Counted from the stretch's first letter, positions 1 through 10,219 are shown. The stretch: 64,000 nt of DNA from Rosa chinensis (GCF_002994745.2 NC_037090.1:25409501-25473500), one strand, 5' to 3'. The notes: generated by a model not told the origin, from the sequence alone. Numbers and translations: made by a program.

Positions 1-795
1 TTAGCTAATGTGAGAGGCGATCTAGGGTAAGAGATGAAGATGAATGGGTCAGTGAAGAAAACAATGAGGAAGGAGATGAATTTTTTTTTTTTTTTGGCTG
101 AAAGGATGAAGAAGAGGAAGAAGATAAAGAATCGTGCAGAGGAAGAAGAAGAAGGATATTCAAGGGGGTAGTTTGGACATTTCATTCATATTGAGGGTCA
201 AAGTCTGAAAAGTGGGTCATAATGTTAGTGCCAAGTCAGTACCTGACGTCACTTTTCAAGCCAAATTTGAAATTCGGACGCACGTGATGGAAAATGAAAG
301 AAGGACCATCATGATTAAAAAAAAAAATCAGGGATCAAACTGATGTTTGCCCCAAAGTTGGAGGGGGCAAACTGAATTTAGTCCTAAAATATATAATCAT
401 GCTTAAAGATAATCATATAAAACATAAGTAATAAGGCTTGCTTAAAAAAAAAAAAATCAATATTATCTAATTAAACATGCTCAAAAGTTCTAATTATAAA
501 TAATTAAATATATCAGAGTATGAAATAAAAGAGGACATATTTGGTTTCGAGAAAATAAAACAATCCTAACGCACGAGCTTGTTGATGCAGGCGTACATAA
601 CGATGTTTTTGGGCTTAAGAAAAACTGGGCCGCTTCCTCTCTCTTTTCAACAATGGGCCACGGGCCTTGTTGTTGTTTTTTTCTTTCTTTTTCTTGGCCA
701 CAGGGCCTGTTTTCCTTTTTTTTTTTTTTTTTTCTTTTTTTTTTCTGGGCCGAGGGCCTTCTTTTCTTTTTTTCTGTTTTCTCTCTTTTTCTTTT
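1..795. other. AT-rich repeat-like stretch without a gene
   Basis: No convincing gene is seen. The stretch has long poly-T and T/C runs (around 81-95, 716-751 and 765-795). Near 305-395 it has wording typical of dispersed plant repeats (a purine-rich piece ending in 'gaatttagtcct'). Open frames over the T/C runs encode only Phe/Leu/Ser-rich peptides and are composition artefacts. Confidence 0.5.
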
Positions 796-1709
796 GGGAG
801 CTTCTATTCATAACTCTAAAATTTGCATTTGGACCTCTCTCTTTTTCTAAGTTATAGTTGACTTTGTCAACTCATGTCAAATTACCAATAAGGACACAAA
901 AGAGGAGGAAAAAAAAAAACTCTTTTTTTTAATTTTAATTTTATTTTTTTTAACCCCACCCCACTCTTCCCCTCTCATGATGTCAGTGAGGTTTGAACCT
1001 GTGACCTCCACTATATCGGTTATCCTAGATAACCAACATGCCACAGCTCACTGACAAAAAAAAAAAAAAAAGTCTCTTCTTACCTCTACAAACAGTATGT
1101 TTCGATGAGGCAATTCGCAAAATTGTAAGCTGTGCATTGACTATTATATTGCTACTTGCGCTTTTTTTTCAACTCGAAGCAATTAGTAAATGTGTGTCTC
1201 TCTCCAAGCTAAGGAGCATTATGTTGGACCGGCTTTGGAACACCATGACCACTTTCAGTACAGGCACCTGTATGTAAACCATAATTAAGTGATGAAAACT
1301 TTGTATCCAAAAACTCAGTTTAATTAAAAATTTTGAGAATTGGGAGTAATATCTAAACATCTCAGATAGCAGTATATCAACATGCTTCTATATTCAATTG
1401 ATTTAATGAAAAACACTGTATTGACTACCAACTGGAGAACTTTTTTTTTTTTTTTTGTGCAGCTTAATTGTATCAAGGGTAAAATAGGATTGTGAAATCT
1501 TCAAATATTGAATGAGGTTCAACTACCAATTTTGGAGGTATGAATAGAACGTAAAAAAAAGAAGTTTTTATTGATTTTATTGGACGATGGGCGTTGTGGG
1601 AAAATTAGGGAGGTCTAAATAGCAAATTGGTTATTTATAACAGTAAGTTAGAGGTCTATTAAGTTGGGAGGTCCAAATGCCAACTTTGGAGGTATGAATA
1701 GAAGCTCCC
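796..1709. mobile_element. Mutator-like non-autonomous element with about 43-bp TIRs
   Basis: The left end starts GGGAGCTTCTATTCAT and the right end is its inverted complement; imperfect similarity continues for about 43 bases on each side. The nine bases before the element (787-795) and after it (1710-1718) are both TTTTCTTTT, matching the 9-bp target duplication of Mutator-like elements. The flank is T-rich, so the duplication could be partly chance. A third TIR-like piece occurs internally near 1513-1538. No transposase is seen, so any mobility would depend on another element. Confidence 0.6.
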
Positions 1710-1718
1710 TTTTCTTTT

Positions 1719-2533
1719 CTCTCTCTTTTTTTTTCTTTCTTCTCCGCGTGTTCTTCCTTCTGGTGGCTATCGATTTGTGCAGCACAGCAGGTGAGCGGGT
1801 GCGCGTCGGGGCTTGGCAGGGGCACCGAGGATGCAGGTGCGCGGGGCTGTTGATGATGGGGTACGGGGCTGCTGATGCAGGCGGCTGAGCAGACGCGGGG
1901 GGGGGGGGGGAGAGGTGCTAGGCGAGGCCCGGGTGGGGCTGGAGGCTGGAGGCGGGATCTGCAGGTGTCGGGGTTGCTGCTAGCTGATGCGCGGTAGAGG
2001 ACGCAAGGCTGGATGTTGGCAGGGAGCAGCGCTGTTGCAGGCGCTGGGCTGGAGGCTGCGCATGCGGGTTGTGCGGAGGGGAGGAGGCGGGGTGTGGAGA
2101 GGTTGATTGGGTTCTGAGGCCGGGTCTGATGCAAAGCCGACCTGGAGATTTTTTTTTTTGGGTGGCGGCAGAAAAAGAAGAAAAAGTTTTTTTTCTTCTA
2201 GGTTTTTGTTTTTGTTTTTGTTTTTTTTACGGGAAGGAGAAAGAAACTAGAAAACTAGGGTTTTTTTCTCTTGGCTATTGGTTCTGAGCGTGCTGATAAC
2301 GTGTAAAAGTAAAATATGATTGGAATTGGTCTACTCATTTCATTTCATAGTCCATTTATATATGGAGAGAATTACAACGGAAATATCAATTACAATGATG
2401 ACATTAAATGTTGATTGATCTGTAATTTATGCTGATTGATGGTAATTGCTAATTCCTTGATTCCCTCTTTGTCAGTCACTTTGACGAAGGCACATAATGT
2501 GCTTTTCCTTTAACAAGTTGCATGAAATAAAAT
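1719..2533. other. GC-rich island and flanking AT-rich DNA, no recognised gene
   Basis: Positions about 1780-2110 are strikingly GC-rich and G-rich on the plus strand compared with everything around, with a G run near 1898-1910. Minus-strand frames read as Pro/Ala/Ser-rich peptide with no family resemblance. From 2285 the composition returns to AT-rich; 'gctgataacgtgt' near 2293 resembles wording common in plant retrotransposon-derived repeats. This may be a transposon fragment, but there is no clear boundary. Confidence 0.35.
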
Positions 2534-2889
2534 CTACAAGTAAAGCGCATATATCCCTATAAAAAGAAAATAATAACAATAATAAAGTTCCAGTGGCCAG
2601 GAGCAAGGCCTCCCCGAAGAGCCAAATTGCCACCACAACAGACCAATGGTGATGGCTAAACCAAGACGCCAGTCACCAATGTCGTTGGTGGCGTCGTCAT
2701 TGCTATTTGCAACAGTAATTACGCCGTGACATTTTTTTGGCGACAACAATAATGCCATCACTAAGAGCAATTCTTTGTACCAATTTTTTTTTTTTTGGGA
2801 GTAAAAGAAGCCATATAAATCATAAATTTTATATGTTTTTTCACAATATTTTGTACACTTCATACAACTTGCACCAATCTTGAAAATTA

Positions 2890-4102
2890 CAAAAACATTG
2901 AAAAATTGAAAGGCATAATGTTGATGCCCCGTTGGCAAAATATCACAACCTGCATATTCTAAGCTATTAAGGTGATTGAAAAGCTTCTTTGCCTCCATCT
3001 TCGATAGATTCTGGAGATAAAGAACTACAAGTTAGACGTAACTACTAAATTTAATTATACAAACTTTCACTCGTGTAGCTTGAGTAAAAAGAAATAACTC
3101 AGGTGATCCTACAATCAAAACACCACCTAAGCAAAAATGTACTCACCTAAGGATATAAGAGCCTCTCATTTTCCATCAAAGGAAATAACTCAGGTGATGC
3201 ATATCACAATAGTGACAGTACCTGTTCATCAAAGTAGGTATAAAACCTTCATAAGGCACATATATTGGTTATGAGTTAAAGCAGGGCAAATAGAGGGAAA
3301 TGAACTCACTTATAAGCAGCTTCATGGCAGTGCCACGCGACATCATTAACAAACGAAAATGCAGTAATCTCTCCTTCAGCTGTATAATCATAACCCTGCA
3401 TTTAGCGAACCACAAGAGAGACTACAGGTTCAGAAAAGTCTACTACTAGAATTTCTATGGTCATCAAAACCTAAATTGAATACCAATTTGTTTATGGAAA
3501 CCATACTTTTGAAATGCATATTTGACCGAAAATATTGAGATACAAAGACTTTGATCATGTAGACAAATTATCAAACAACTTCATTTATTTAGTTTTACTC
3601 TGGGAGAGAAGAGTACATGATTGTTACTTATCCACATGTTTGTTATTTTTGATATAACACCATCAAAATGAGGCAAGAAAGCAGCCTGGAGTCTTTCGAG
3701 CAATGTAGGCAAGCAAGTTCCAACCTGTTGACACAAGAAAACATATATATATAAAGCTAGGAACGTAATATATTCCAAGGGAAAAGTTTTAAGGATTTTC
3801 TCTTGCTTTTTCTCATTGTCCTGCTCTCCAGTTTCACAGCTCTCTGCTTCCTGTCTGTCTACTATTTCCAGTTTCCAAGATGAATGCAACCCCTCCACAA
3901 CTGTCCTCAACTGTGCATCAGTAAAAAGAGAACCGGAGACCTGTAAGGGAAAGAAAATATATTACGTATCATCGGATCAAGAGAAGAGGGACAGAAAAAA
4001 GAATCTTGTTTTGCTATTTTATTCAGTAAATAAAATCTGATGAACCTCTATGCATTCATTCAGAGCGTTTAACAATCTTACACAAATTTGTTTGTCTTTT
4101 TC
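2890..4102 (-). pseudogene. Importin-5-like (importin beta-3) gene fragment
   Basis: Five exon-like blocks lie on the minus strand in the order expected for the middle of importin-5, a HEAT-repeat nuclear import receptor: 4046-4102 (contains RLLNALNECIE), 3765-3940 (SGSLFTDAQLRTVVEGL), about 3627-3724 (LPTLLERLQAAFLPHFDG), about 3310-3395 (AEGEITAFSFVNDVAWHCHE) and about 2894-3010 (MEAKKLFNHLNSLE). Each block has a plausible AG acceptor and GT donor. The match to the family is by remembered motifs (LNALNEC, ASFLPFFDE, DVAEQCREAA) and is strongly diverged. The 5' half and the C-terminal part of a normal protein of about 1,100 residues are absent. It is most likely a relic or a shortened, fast-evolving paralogue. 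The last block is the weakest match. Confidence 0.55.
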
Positions 4103-4342
4103 CTGAAACACATTGTAGACCAAATCTCAATTACTTCCTCAATACAAACAATATGTTAAGGTTTGAAAAAATATGGCTATGTTTGCTAAAAAGAAATTGT
4201 CCAACATTAATTATTAGAATCAGAAGGCTGAACCCCCGAGTCTCCATAAATGCTGTTCTAATATCGATCACCAATCAAATATTTAAATGATCAAATCCAC
4301 CCCTACGACATAAATTTCAATAAAGAGAATAGCAACCACACA

Positions 4343-5532
4343 TTAAAGTTCATCTTCCTCCACAGAGAACCTCAATCTCTTGTTTCCTTTTGGTCTTGCT
4401 ATTGGTGCATTCATGGCTGCCATTTTCACATTATACCTTGACCTTTGACGATCATTCCACATCCACGGGCTGTTCCAATCAGTAGTATCCTCATTGACAA
4501 GATGAGTCCATTTAGCCCTTCCCCTACGCCCGAAATTCTTGACCTGCATCACCTTGGGAAGTCTTGTTTTATCCATTTTATCCTCTCCAGTTGGGGCAGA
4601 ATAATCTCTTCCTAAAACGCCATATTCATCATCAGAGTCCGAACGGAAGAAAGCTCCCCTGTGGTGATCTCTCTGCATGAACTTAAGCTTCCCCTTTCGG
4701 GGCTGTGGCGCAGGAGGTGAGGGAGGATTCTTCCTCTCCCAGTACTCCTTCCTCTCTTGATCATTCATCTTCTCTCCTTCAAAATGACTGCTTCCCTTGC
4801 TGCCCTCTCCTTCTTGAGCCTGGCCCTCTCTCTTGCCTTCCAAGCTGCTTTAGTATCCTCCTCAGGATCATTGTCAGTGTCAACATCATCATTTGCCGAA
4901 TCCTGATTCATCAAACCCTTGTGAATCTCTTCGTCTTTCCGAATCTCTTCGAGCACCATTCTCCTTGTCTCTTTCTTCCTCTCCTCCAGCTCCCTTCTCC
5001 TCGCTTCCAGGGCCTGCTCTTCGGCCTCCTCAAGTCTCTTACGTTCAACTATCGTGTCTCTTGTGGACTTGGACAAAAATACAGGCTTCACTGTAACTAC
5101 TTCACCAGCAATCTCATCCTCCTCCTCTTCTTCTTCTTCTTCGTAGTCCTCATCGGATTCATCTTCCGAGTAGTAGTCATCAGTCTCAAACTCCTCTTGT
5201 TGTTGTTCCTGCTCCCTCTGACGAAGCAACCTCTCCTTAATCCTTCTTCTTCTTTCCTCCAAAGTCTCTGCGTCCTCTTCTTCTTCCTCCTCCTCCTCCT
5301 CTTCAGTTGTGTCAACAATCTTGGCACCGCGGATGCGCCTCTTTACACTCCTCCTCTCGGCCAAACGACGTAGTCTTGGATCATCATCACGAGTTGAGAA
5401 GGATTTGTACAAGATGGTAATCCCTTCTTCGTCGGAGGAGCAGGTATCACGATCGTTTGCCCACTCTGGGGCTTTTCCAGGCCAGTATCTTTTAACTTTT
5501 GTCGATTCCCTAATTTTGCCTCGCATCGCCAT
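4343..5532 (-). pseudogene. MFAP1-like (spliceosomal) gene copy broken by a frameshift
   Basis: The protein resembles microfibrillar-associated protein 1, a component of the spliceosomal B complex. The first frame (5532 down to 4765) has VKRYWPGKAPEW near the start, a long Glu-rich acidic stretch and a charged coiled-coil-like region ending in ILKERR and a stop. The second frame (from about 4790 to 4343) resumes with [16 protein letters not shown] and carries the conserved C-terminal block ([63 protein letters not shown]). The junction near 4780-4795 appears to have lost a few codons that the family has there, with a net frame change. No intron of plausible size fits. The usual N-terminal ~20 residues are also missing. 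A processed or decayed copy is most likely; a sequencing error at one junction is the alternative. Confidence 0.8.
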
Positions 5533-5832
5533 AATCTCACGTATGTGTCAGAAACCCTAATTTTGCAGGCTCAAAAATTCTATGCTGAATTTTAAACAAA
5601 ATAGTTGGGCACAGCAATATTTATATATAGATCATTATTAATTCCACTAGGAAACCTCGGTTAATAAGGAAAGAGACTCCTTTTCTCATCAAGACTTTCC
5701 ATGTTTCATTAGGATTTCACGCACTAATTAATAGTATTCTGACCTTCTGACCTTACTTTTTGTAGAAATTACTTCTGTAGTTCTATATATACTAGCATGA
5801 AAGGACCGACCATGACCCCTTGCTTTTCAGGC

Positions 5833-6154
5833 TGTTATGAAATTAGGCCTAAATGAGTATTCCTGTCCCGACTAGGAGAAGTCATTAAGTTGTCATGTGC
5901 TTGGCTTGTGTGTTAGTTAATTAGTCATTAATTGAGTCAGTTAAGGTTAAGTGGTTAATTAGTTATTCTGTTAGCTGTAACCAATATGTGGAGGACACGT
6001 ATCCGTGGTAGGTAGCTCATCTTGGGCTATATAAACCAGATCTTATATTCCTTATCTTATCGATCAATATATCTGCAATTTCAATTTCTTTCTTTTCTCT
6101 TTAGCTCTCTTTTTCATCTGTTGATTTCCAATAGTTAGGGTTAGCACCCTAACA
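5833..6154 (+). repeat. 5' LTR of the gene-capturing retroelement
   Basis: TG...CA bounded long terminal repeat of 322 bases. TATATAAA at 6028-6035 is a good TATA box about 120 bases before the LTR end, followed by a pyrimidine-rich stretch, as expected of the U3/R promoter region. It pairs with the copy at 9893-10214. Confidence 0.93.
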
Positions 6155-6156
6155 AT

Positions 6157-6168
6157 TGGTATCAGAGC
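6157..6168 (+). promoter_or_regulatory. Primer-binding site for initiator tRNA-Met
   Basis: TGGTATCAGAGC lies two bases after the left LTR and is the standard complement of the 3' end of plant initiator tRNA-Met, used to prime reverse transcription. Confidence 0.9.
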
Positions 6169-6243
6169 TCCAAATCATGGGGCCGGGGAGCGCTCTACCA
6201 CAATACTCATCTGCACCGCCGCGTCCGCCTGACCCTAGTAATT

Positions 6244-7605
6244 TTGGCCTCTACGGCGGGGGTTACAGTCGCTCAGACTGTTATTGTCTTCAAGATACCC
6301 ACCAATTTCATAGAGAGTTCACTCAATTTTCATCCCAACCAAGCTACGTACCCACCACATTCATCATCCCAAACAATCATCAATGGGTATGTTTTCCGTC
6401 ACCAGTTTCCACATCTTTCTGCTCAGTTGAGCACCAATGCACGTCTGCCCCCACCTCCTTCTTCCGCCCACCATTATCATTTTCAGTCGTATCATTTTCA
6501 GCAGCCTACACCACCTACACCGCCGGGCCACTATCCACCACCTCCGCCTCTTGTTCCGAACCCCCAAAACACGCCGTATCATTTTCAGCACCAACCTTCG
6601 GTCATAATCGGACACCCCAAAGAGCCTCTCTCGCCTCTACCTCCTTATCATGTTGCTTCGGCTTCCCCCAACCCTCAACACGAATCACTTAACCCACCAG
6701 TCAATTACCCTCACTCTGATTCATCTATTTCCCACCATCAAACTCAGTCCAAGGCTAACATAATCTCTCAATCGACTTTGTCCTCCACGTATGGCAGTGT
6801 TTTCAGCGGTGATAGAGACGGTACACCTCCAACCAAGAGGCTCAAACAGATTCGGGTGAACCAAAACCTTCGGATAAGGTCCCAAATACTGATGAAGCGA
6901 AAACCCTTGTCTAGGCTCGCTCGCCGCAGTCGAACCCAAATTCATGGCGATTCAAAGACGGACCGATGTGGCGCTCTTTTGATTACGTCCGCAGATGCTT
7001 TCGATGTGCCAGTTGAGACATCTCCTGCTTCCGTTCCCGTGCTGATAGTTGCAGTTGTGACTGGATGCCGAAACCTTCTGGTTTCAGAATCAACACCAAA
7101 GCACCTTGAGCAGAAAACCCATATGGGTAATCATGTAGACATGCTCGAACTCAACTCTCAACTGAAGCAGCTAGTCAAAATTTGTAATGTTAAAGACGCC
7201 CGGAAGATGTTCGATAAAAGGCCTAAGCAAGATGCGGTTTCATGGACCAGTATGATTTCAGGCTATGCTAGAGTCTCTGATTCCTCTAAAGCATTAGCTC
7301 TGTTCTCTAACATGTGGGTACAGCCACAAGTGTTTACTCGTGTATCAAGTGTTTGTGGAACCATGCACTCTACATGTTACTCGCCAAGTTTGTGTGGGAA
7401 AAGAAGAGAATACCATGCACTCTATATGTTTGATAAAATGCTGCAATCAGATGGGATGTGTAATGTAGGAAGGACCATTATTGCTCCTATGAGCATTCGA
7501 GACAAAGGGGGAGGACTCGCTACTCATCGTGACATTGTTGATGCTTCTAACTGCATTAGAGACAACGAGGCATTAGCGCGCTGTTGCTTTGGAAAAATCT
7601 CCTAA
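6244..7605 (+). CDS. Chimeric open frame inside the retroelement: proline/histidine-rich part then PPR piece
   Basis: A 453-codon open frame begins soon after the primer-binding site. Its first ~220 residues are rich in Pro, His, Ser and Gln (for example PPTPPGHYPPPPPL) and I do not recognise their source. The middle is basic. From about residue 293 (7122 onward) it becomes recognisably PPR-like, then loses resemblance. The frame is probably a fusion of captured exon pieces rather than a transposon protein. Whether it is translated is unknown, but its length without stops is notable for captured DNA. Confidence 0.45.
   Translation: MASTAGVTVAQTVIVFKIPTNFIESSLNFHPNQATYPPHSSSQTIINGYVFRHQFPHLSAQLSTNARLPPPPSSAHHYHFQSYHFQQPTPPTPPGHYPPPPPLVPNPQNTPYHFQHQPSVIIGHPKEPLSPLPPYHVASASPNPQHESLNPPVNYPHSDSSISHHQTQSKANIISQSTLSSTYGSVFSGDRDGTPPTKRLKQIRVNQNLRIRSQILMKRKPLSRLARRSRTQIHGDSKTDRCGALLITSADAFDVPVETSPASVPVLIVAVVTGCRNLLVSESTPKHLEQKTHMGNHVDMLELNSQLKQLVKICNVKDARKMFDKRPKQDAVSWTSMISGYARVSDSSKALALFSNMWVQPQVFTRVSSVCGTMHSTCYSPSLCGKRREYHALYMFDKMLQSDGMCNVGRTIIAPMSIRDKGGGLATHRDIVDASNCIRDNEALARCCFGKIS
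7122..7330 (+). pseudogene. Captured fragment of a pentatricopeptide-repeat (PPR) gene
   Basis: The segment encodes about 65 residues with the plant PLS-type PPR signature: DARKMFDKRPKQDAVSWTSM followed by ISGYARVSDSSKALALF and SNMWVQP. This resembles the N-terminal repeats of an organellar PPR protein of the At3g47840 type (recalled, not searched). The family binds RNA in mitochondria or plastids. Only about two repeats are present and there is no targeting peptide, so it cannot be a working PPR protein. Confidence 0.8.
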
Positions 7606-8077
7606 TTCTACACAGGAAGCCCTTTCTACTTTACTTTCTCTATATGTCTGTGATGCTGGTTTGTCTGAGAACAATGTCAATACTGGTTGGCTCAAGCATG
7701 GCAGTGAGATGGCGATATGTTCTGCTGATGCACAATCTGGAGCTAAGAGAGTGCAAGGGTTCATTCAATGCTTACAGCTGTGTCATTGTGAGATAAAGGA
7801 GACTAAACCCTTTTGCAAGGAAGCATTTGACGAACTTGGTGGACTGACCCCAACCTCATTGTCTCAGGTATTGACTACGTTGAAATTAAATTTTCGAGAT
7901 GTTAGAAGAGCTTTTGAGAGTATCATGTCTTGTTTGCTTAAGCTCTATCATAATTGCTTGAATGGTAAAGTTGGAGAAGAAAATTGGCCTCTTGATGAGT
8001 GGATTGAGAAAATGAATGGGGATATTGATAACTTGTTGGGAAGTCAACTAGAGAAATTAAACTTGATAATTTCCTAG
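7589..8077 (+). CDS. Unrecognised 162-codon open frame inside the retroelement
   Basis: The frame overlaps the end of the preceding one in another register and runs to a stop at 8077. It has no motif I recognise; it is rich in Cys and Leu in the middle and ends with an acidic stretch (WPLDEWIEKMNGDIDNLLGS). In this element it is most likely captured host sequence of unknown origin. Confidence 0.3.
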   Translation: MEKSPNSTQEALSTLLSLYVCDAGLSENNVNTGWLKHGSEMAICSADAQSGAKRVQGFIQCLQLCHCEIKETKPFCKEAFDELGGLTPTSLSQVLTTLKLNFRDVRRAFESIMSCLLKLYHNCLNGKVGEENWPLDEWIEKMNGDIDNLLGSQLEKLNLIIS

Positions 8078-8439
8078 TTGCTACTGGTTTGGCTTATGAT
8101 ACTGCTTCAATTAATATGGCACCGGTCGGTAGTTCTGAAATGGTTAATAAGAGGTCAAATAAGAGACAGATGGTTACTTCTTTGTCATTGATGGAAATAT
8201 TATTTTCCAAGGTGTTTAGAATGGAAACTAATGAGAAAAATCAAGCACCTATACGTCGATGGCTTATTTGGTGCTTATTACTCTGTGATTGCAAAAGGAC
8301 GTTCCTACATTTGCTGGTACTCTCAACGCCTGGTTGAACGGTAATATTCTTTGTTTATCTGTTGAGAACAAATTGGAGAAAGTGAATTTGTTTCTTGCTG
8401 ATAAGTTGGAGAAAATAAGTTTGCTTTTTGCTGATATGT

Positions 8440-8580
8440 TAGAGAAAATTGGACATGAATGGCTACTTAAAACATATGCTGATGTTAGGTTTGTCAGCAA
8501 GGATGGAAAGTATCTTGCTCTGGGAAGCAAAGACGGAGATATATGTGTGGTTAACGTTAAGAAAATGGAGCATGAATTGG
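8440..8580 (+). pseudogene. Captured fragment of a SEC12-like WD40 gene
   Basis: Within the open frame 8289-9194, about 45 residues read KIGHEWLLKTY... and then SKDGKYLALGSKDGDICVVN and VKKMEHE. This matches the last WD40 blades of plant SEC12-like/PHF1 proteins, which act in ER export as the Sar1 exchange factor or in phosphate transporter traffic. Only one blade or so is present, and the sequence on both sides belongs to something else, so it is a captured fragment. The GSKDGDIC core makes the family call fairly firm. Confidence 0.75.
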
Positions 8581-8609
8581 TTGAGCTCCGACATCACATT
8601 TCATCTCAA

Positions 8610-8935
8610 GGTGTTGTGAACTCGCTTGAACAGGTTGCTTTGACATGCATGGGAAAGTTTCGAGATGAAATATTTTTATTCCCTGGTGGCTTTAGTTCTG
8701 ATAATCAGGCATGTCTTGATATTATCATGGCAAAACAATTACCAAAGACAGCCTGTCATTCAATCTTCTTTAAGCTCATATTGGCAATTCTTAGACAAGA
8801 ATCATCAGATGCTTTAAGGAGAGGGCAATATGCCCTACTGCTTAACTATTTTCGCTATTTTCAACACAAGCTTGATCTAGATATCCCATCAGCAGTTCTG
8901 CAATTTTTGTTACTTGAATCTTTCAAGCATGTTGT
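8610..8935 (+). pseudogene. Captured fragment resembling nuclear pore protein NUP205
   Basis: In the same frame (8289-9194) about 100 residues include GKFRDEIFLFPGGFSSDN, CLDIIMAKQLPKTACHSIFF, LAILRQESSDALRRGQYALL and PSAVLQFLLLE. These look like helical-repeat sequence from plant NUP205, a scaffold nucleoporin of almost 1,900 residues. The assignment rests on recalled sequence and should be searched. The region after about 8935 no longer resembles it. No introns are visible, so the fragment was probably captured from RNA. Confidence 0.55.
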
Positions 8936-9197
8936 AAAAGGTTGGTTGAGGTATTCTTCTAACCATCCAATTGTTTTACTGACTTCTATTGCTACAGCAT
9001 TGTTAAGTTTAAAGGTTTGGGTACTTAACTCGCATGGTTTAATTAGGCTCAAGGCTAAAGTGTTATTTGGTGGTGCATTCTTGATAAGAGAGGTCATGTT
9101 TGTTAATGAATGCCACATTGTTCACACTAGAGCAATTGATAAAAGACTTGTTTGCCATTTGGGTGGAGAGTTGCACGTTACCATCTCATATTGACAC

Positions 9198-9698
9198 ATG
9201 GATCACTATAATATGTGTTGGCTGCACACAAAGGTGATTTTACTGGAAACCACTTATACATGGGCATATTTCCAAGTTGCTTTTGGCTATGGTCTTATGA
9301 TTGTCTTGCAAAACGTCAATGAAGATTTTCACATGGTCTACTCTACATTATGGGTTCTTTCACTGTTCAGCTGTGATATTCCTCATGTTGTAGTTTGGTC
9401 AAGATATTGTCGACTGGATTATATTTCGGAACATGATCTTCTGTTTATGGAAGATGGGATCATGCATTCTGCTTTCACCCTGATTTGCCAAAACACAACA
9501 GAGCAGCCTAAAATTGATGAGTACATGGTACAAAATTTTGAGAGGGCTCTTTCTACATGGGGTTGTTCCAAACACATGAATGAAACAAAGATTATGTTGC
9601 CTGCGCTTCGAGTTGCATATATAGTGGATGGTCTTGTGATCTTGCCATTCTTGTACAAACTTGTATTTGATTTAGCAAGTCAGCGAACATTGAGCTAG
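9198..9698 (+). CDS. Unrecognised 166-codon open frame near the 3' LTR
   Basis: The open frame begins just after the preceding stop and ends about 195 bases before the 3' LTR. I recognise no domain. It is rich in aromatic residues and His. It probably derives from one or more captured host exons, since no retroelement protein looks like this. Confidence 0.3.
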   Translation: MDHYNMCWLHTKVILLETTYTWAYFQVAFGYGLMIVLQNVNEDFHMVYSTLWVLSLFSCDIPHVVVWSRYCRLDYISEHDLLFMEDGIMHSAFTLICQNTTEQPKIDEYMVQNFERALSTWGCSKHMNETKIMLPALRVAYIVDGLVILPFLYKLVFDLASQRTLS

Positions 9699-9879
9699 TG
9701 AAGGGGGTCTCCACAACACCAGCTTTACATCATGACCATATTTCAGGACGTGCTCTTTCTATTCCTAAACAGACTGCTCAGGAAGAACGCATGGTTAAAG
9801 CAGGTGGGCTGTTTAAAGCAATCATCAGAGGTGTCCAGATTTTGACTCAGAATGTGAAACTTGAGGACAAGTTTCTGTT

Positions 9880-9892
9880 AAGGGGGCTGCAT
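9880..9892 (+). promoter_or_regulatory. Polypurine tract
   Basis: A purine-rich AAGGGGG tract with a short tail lies immediately before the 3' LTR, the standard place for plus-strand priming in reverse transcription. Confidence 0.7.
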
Positions 9893-10214
9893 TGTTATGA
9901 AATTAGGCCTAAATGAGTATTCCTATCCCGACTAGGAGAAGTCATTAAGTTGTCATGTGCTTGGCTTGTGTGTTAGTTAATTAGTCGTTAATTGAGTCAG
10001 TTAAGGTTAAGTGGTTAATTAGTTATTCTGTTAGCTGTAACCAATAAGTGGAGGACACGTGTCCGTGGTAGGTAGCTCATCTTGGGCTATATAAACCAGA
10101 CCTTGTATTCCTTATCTTATCGATCAATATATCTGCAATTTCAATTTCTTTCTTTTCTCTTTAGCTCTCTTTTTCATCTGTTGATTTCCAGTAGTTAGGG
10201 TTAGCACCCTAACA
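9893..10214 (+). repeat. 3' LTR of the gene-capturing retroelement
   Basis: 322-base repeat matching 5833-6154 with seven substitutions counted by eye. It is followed directly by CAGGC, the right copy of the target duplication. Confidence 0.93.
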
Positions 10215-10219
10215 CAGGC

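Larger units (their letters stand above)
5833..10214 (+). mobile_element. LTR retroelement carrying captured host gene fragments (non-autonomous)
   Basis: Two 322-bp direct repeats (5833-6154 and 9893-10214) begin TGTTATG and end CTAACA. They differ at 7 positions by my count, about 98% identity. The element is flanked by the 5-bp duplication CAGGC (5828-5832 and 10215-10219). A primer-binding site matching initiator tRNA-Met follows the left repeat, and a purine tract precedes the right one. The 3.7-kb interior has no gag, protease, integrase or reverse transcriptase that I can recognise. Instead it carries pieces resembling a PPR protein, a SEC12-like WD40 protein and NUP205, without introns, in plus orientation. 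It must have been mobilised by proteins from another element. The intact target duplication shows this copy was inserted as a unit. Confidence 0.9.

Noticed and set aside
579..857. Open frames rich in Phe/Leu
   Set aside because: Artefact of T/C homopolymer runs, no protein-like pattern.
1631..2134. 167-codon Pro/Ala/Ser-rich minus-strand open frame
   Set aside because: Composition effect of the GC-rich island, no recognisable motif or gene context.
4705..5373. 222-codon plus-strand open frame
   Set aside because: Antisense shadow of the MFAP1-like acidic coiled-coil region.
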